Below are positions 62,298 through 64,000 of a stretch of 64,000 nt of DNA, piece by piece. A program made the translations under genes and the position numbers. The notes under the pieces are model-generated. The model did not search any database. It was not told the DNA's origin and saw only the letters and a program-made list of their open reading frames with translations. Numbering within the stretch: position 1 is the first letter of the stretch; the number at the start of each line of letters is the position of its first letter. Source of the stretch: Flavobacterium sp. 9AF (GTDB lineage Bacteria; Bacteroidota; Bacteroidia; Flavobacteriales; Flavobacteriaceae); contig NZ_LR733556.1 in assembly GCF_902506265.1 (NCBI RefSeq), positions 2,780,509-2,844,508 on the forward strand. The letters run 5' to 3'.

Positions 62298-62930
62298 TCA
62301 AATTAGTCCATTCTCTTTAATAAAGTTTAACAATTCTACCACATTTTTTACTTGAAATTTAGATAATAAGTTTCTTCTATGTGTTTGTACTGTGAGATAA
62401 CTTAAAAACAATTGATCTGCTATTTCTTGTGTTGATTTGCCTTCTTTTAACAATTGCAGAATTTCTTTTTCTCTTACTGTTAAGCGTGGAATTGCTTTGA
62501 AATCTTGAATTGTTATCTTATTTATTATTTTGTTTACTTCATCGCAAAAAGCTAGTTTACCTGCTATAGCATCTTCAATACATTTAGTAATTTCCTTCAT
62601 GGATGCACTTTTTAAGAGATAACCATTTGCACCATTTTTTATCATTTGCATTACAATACTTCTTTCCGATTGACTACTTATGCCTAATACGATTATTTTT
62701 GGATGTATTTTTTTTAATTTGGTACAAATATCGATACCGTTATTATCAGTTAAGAAAATATCTAAAAAGATAATGTCTATAGAGGATAAATCAGTGTAAC
62801 TAAAAATACAGTTTCCTTTATTAAAAGTTGCTTTTACATTAATATTATTTAAAGACGATAATAAATTTTTTAGCCCTTCAATAACTATTGGATGATCATC
62901 AACTATTAGTGTATTGTATATTTTATTCAT
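62298..62930 (-). CDS. NarL/LuxR-family response regulator
   Basis: A 210-residue regulator. The receiver domain has the acidic pair VDDHPIVIEGL, the phospho-acceptor Asp in IIFLDIFLTDNNGID and the Lys in GYLLKSASMKEI. The C-terminal helix-turn-helix is LTVREKEILQLLKEGKSTQE and LSYLTVQTHRRNLLSKFQVK. Its first eight bases overlap the end of the kinase gene upstream, so the two are translationally coupled. The genes under its control cannot be read from the sequence. The 106-base gap to the metallo-beta-lactamase shows no feature. Confidence 0.95.
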   Translation of the reverse strand: MNKIYNTLIVDDHPIVIEGLKNLLSSLNNINVKATFNKGNCIFSYTDLSSIDIIFLDIFLTDNNGIDICTKLKKIHPKIIVLGISSQSERSIVMQMIKNGANGYLLKSASMKEITKCIEDAIAGKLAFCDEVNKIINKITIQDFKAIPRLTVREKEILQLLKEGKSTQEIADQLFLSYLTVQTHRRNLLSKFQVKNVVELLNFIKENGLI

Positions 62931-64000
62931 GGTTTGTTTGAATGTGTAGTTCTATATTAAAAATTGTTCCAGAATTAGAAGATTTTAAGTCTAATTTACC
63001 GTTTAAAATAGCAATTCTATTTTGAATATTTTTTAAACCTAATCCTGTAAAATTATTCATATTATTTGGGTTGAACCCGATACCGTTATCTTCAAATGAG
63101 ATTAAAAATAAATCATCATTTTGGCTACATTCTAAAAATATTTCATCACAATTAGAATGTTTTAAAGCATTAGATAATAGCTCTTGTACAATTCTATAAA
63201 TTGTAATTTGATTAGATTCTTTTATGTTTTTTTGAATTTCATATGCAGAAAATGTTATTGGCATTTTTTCTGTTGCCATAGAAATGCACAAATCTTGCAA
63301 TGCTAATTCTAGGCCTAATTTAAGAAGAGTTTCTGGTATTAAATTATAAGCGGTTTGTCTTAAATCGGAAATAGAATTGTTTAGATCAGTAGTAATTCTT
63401 TCTATTTCAAGCATTGGAATATCTTTTGAGGAAAGTTGGCTTATTTGCATTTTTAAAGAGGAAAGTCTACTGCCTATGCCATCATGTAAATCGCGAGCAA
63501 TTCTTTTTCTTTCAGCTTCTTCACTTTGTATAACAGCTTGCATAATTTGCAATTCATTTTCTTTTTCAATAAATTTTAATTGCTGTTTGTAATTTGCCTC
63601 ATTTTGTTTAGTAATCCATTTTTGGTTTTTTAAATATTTCCAAAGAAAGAATATCAAAGAGAGTAAAATAATTGAAATTAGGGCCAATATTAAATTGTAT
63701 AATCTATTGTTTTTTGCTTTTAAATCGGCTTCATTTTTTTCTTTTTCAAGTAATAGTATTTTCTTTTCCTTTTCAGAAACATTAAATTTTTTGTCTAATT
63801 TTAATATTTCTTTACGGGTTTGACTCTCTACTAAACTGTCATTAATTTTTATATATTTTTTGCTATATATATACGCATTTTTATAGTCATTTAATTTTTC
63901 ATAAGTAAATGATATTTCTTTATAATAATTTTTTTTATCGCCAGCTAATAAATTTCCATTTTCTACTAAATCAATTAAAAGTTGATTAGCATCTTTATAT
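62923..64000 (-). CDS. NarL-type sensor histidine kinase with TPR-like sensor (5' end outside the window)
   Basis: The frame runs to the window edge without a start codon that makes sense, so the gene is partial. The visible part starts with helical TPR-like sequence (ISFTYEKLNDYKNAYIYSKK), a coiled coil (VSEKEKKILLLEKEKNEADL), a membrane helix (ILALISIILLSLIFFLWKYL), a second coil and the HisKA_3 phosphorylation site ARDLHDGIGSRLSSLKMQ. The ATPase domain has IVQELLSNALKHSN and GLGLKNIQNRI. The shorter ORF from a TTG at 63687 is an artefact of requiring a start codon. It forms a pair with the response regulator. Confidence 0.92.
   Translation of the reverse strand, partial: YKDANQLLIDLVENGNLLAGDKKNYYKEISFTYEKLNDYKNAYIYSKKYIKINDSLVESQTRKEILKLDKKFNVSEKEKKILLLEKEKNEADLKAKNNRLYNLILALISIILLSLIFFLWKYLKNQKWITKQNEANYKQQLKFIEKENELQIMQAVIQSEEAERKRIARDLHDGIGSRLSSLKMQISQLSSKDIPMLEIERITTDLNNSISDLRQTAYNLIPETLLKLGLELALQDLCISMATEKMPITFSAYEIQKNIKESNQITIYRIVQELLSNALKHSNCDEIFLECSQNDDLFLISFEDNGIGFNPNNMNNFTGLGLKNIQNRIAILNGKLDLKSSNSGTIFNIELHIQTNHE

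Noticed and set aside
62923..63687. Histidine kinase starting at the TTG at 63687
   Set aside because: The frame remains open to the window edge with TPR-like and coiled-coil sequence that belongs to the same protein.

Overview
The window is a chromosomal segment of a low-GC member of the Bacteroidota, almost certainly the family Flavobacteriaceae and close to Flavobacterium. The basis is the AT-rich sequence, SusC/SusD pairs, Bacteroidota-type -7 promoter elements (TAnnTTTG), C-terminal type IX secretion (T9SS) sorting domains, lipoproteins with acidic residues after the lipidated cysteine, and family-typical genes (BatA/VWA protein, DUF4870, DUF1599, BT_3928-like DoxX protein, monomeric NADP-isocitrate dehydrogenase). 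I saw no rRNA, tRNA, CRISPR array, transposase, integrase or prophage gene.

Layout. (1) 0-7.7 kb: AraC regulator, small membrane proteins, a dihydroorotase homologue lacking its metal-binding HxH, a VWA protein, DUF1456, an esterase, a TerB-like protein and Hsp20. (2) 7.7-14.7 kb: a minus-strand operon (52-aa protein not in usual ORF lists, two lipoproteins, OmpA-type protein, secreted hypothetical) downstream of a hybrid two-component regulator; both carry GTAACA-type boxes in their promoters. (3) 15.1-28.2 kb: a polysaccharide utilisation locus with DUF6377-like regulator, SusC, SusD, SusE-like protein, two GH30 enzymes and a GH5 enzyme with beta-trefoil and T9SS domains; the enzyme set points to a beta-glucan, possibly beta-1,6/1,3-glucan.

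(4) 28.3-35.5 kb: a PRMT-like methyltransferase with a strong inverted repeat and U-tract in its leader, then a restriction-modification island: XRE controller, a degenerate methyltransferase-like subunit, a 1326-aa GIY-YIG-like/helicase/N6-adenine methyltransferase fusion and a 100-aa protein. The island is bracketed by a perfect 38-bp direct repeat (47 bp with one mismatch) that is the 3' end of uvrB. The distal copy ends a short reading frame resembling the C-terminus of a second R-M protein. This is the most unusual part of the window.

(5) 35.5-56.2 kb: uvrB, an NlpC/P60 lipoprotein, an M28 peptidase, thiamine pyrophosphokinase, DUF4249 plus TonB receptor, isocitrate dehydrogenase, a YadA-head/C1q-like chimera, and a housekeeping run pabB-like, tilS, dsbD, DUF1599, BT_3928-like, tlpA-like, tpiA. 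(6) 56.3-64 kb: two serine beta-lactamase-fold hydrolases, an EEP hydrolase with two CBM6 domains, a subclass B1 metallo-beta-lactamase lipoprotein and a NarL/LuxR two-component system cut by the window edge.

All calls come from reading motifs by eye; no database search was run. Regulatory calls rest on short motifs in AT-rich DNA and are tentative.
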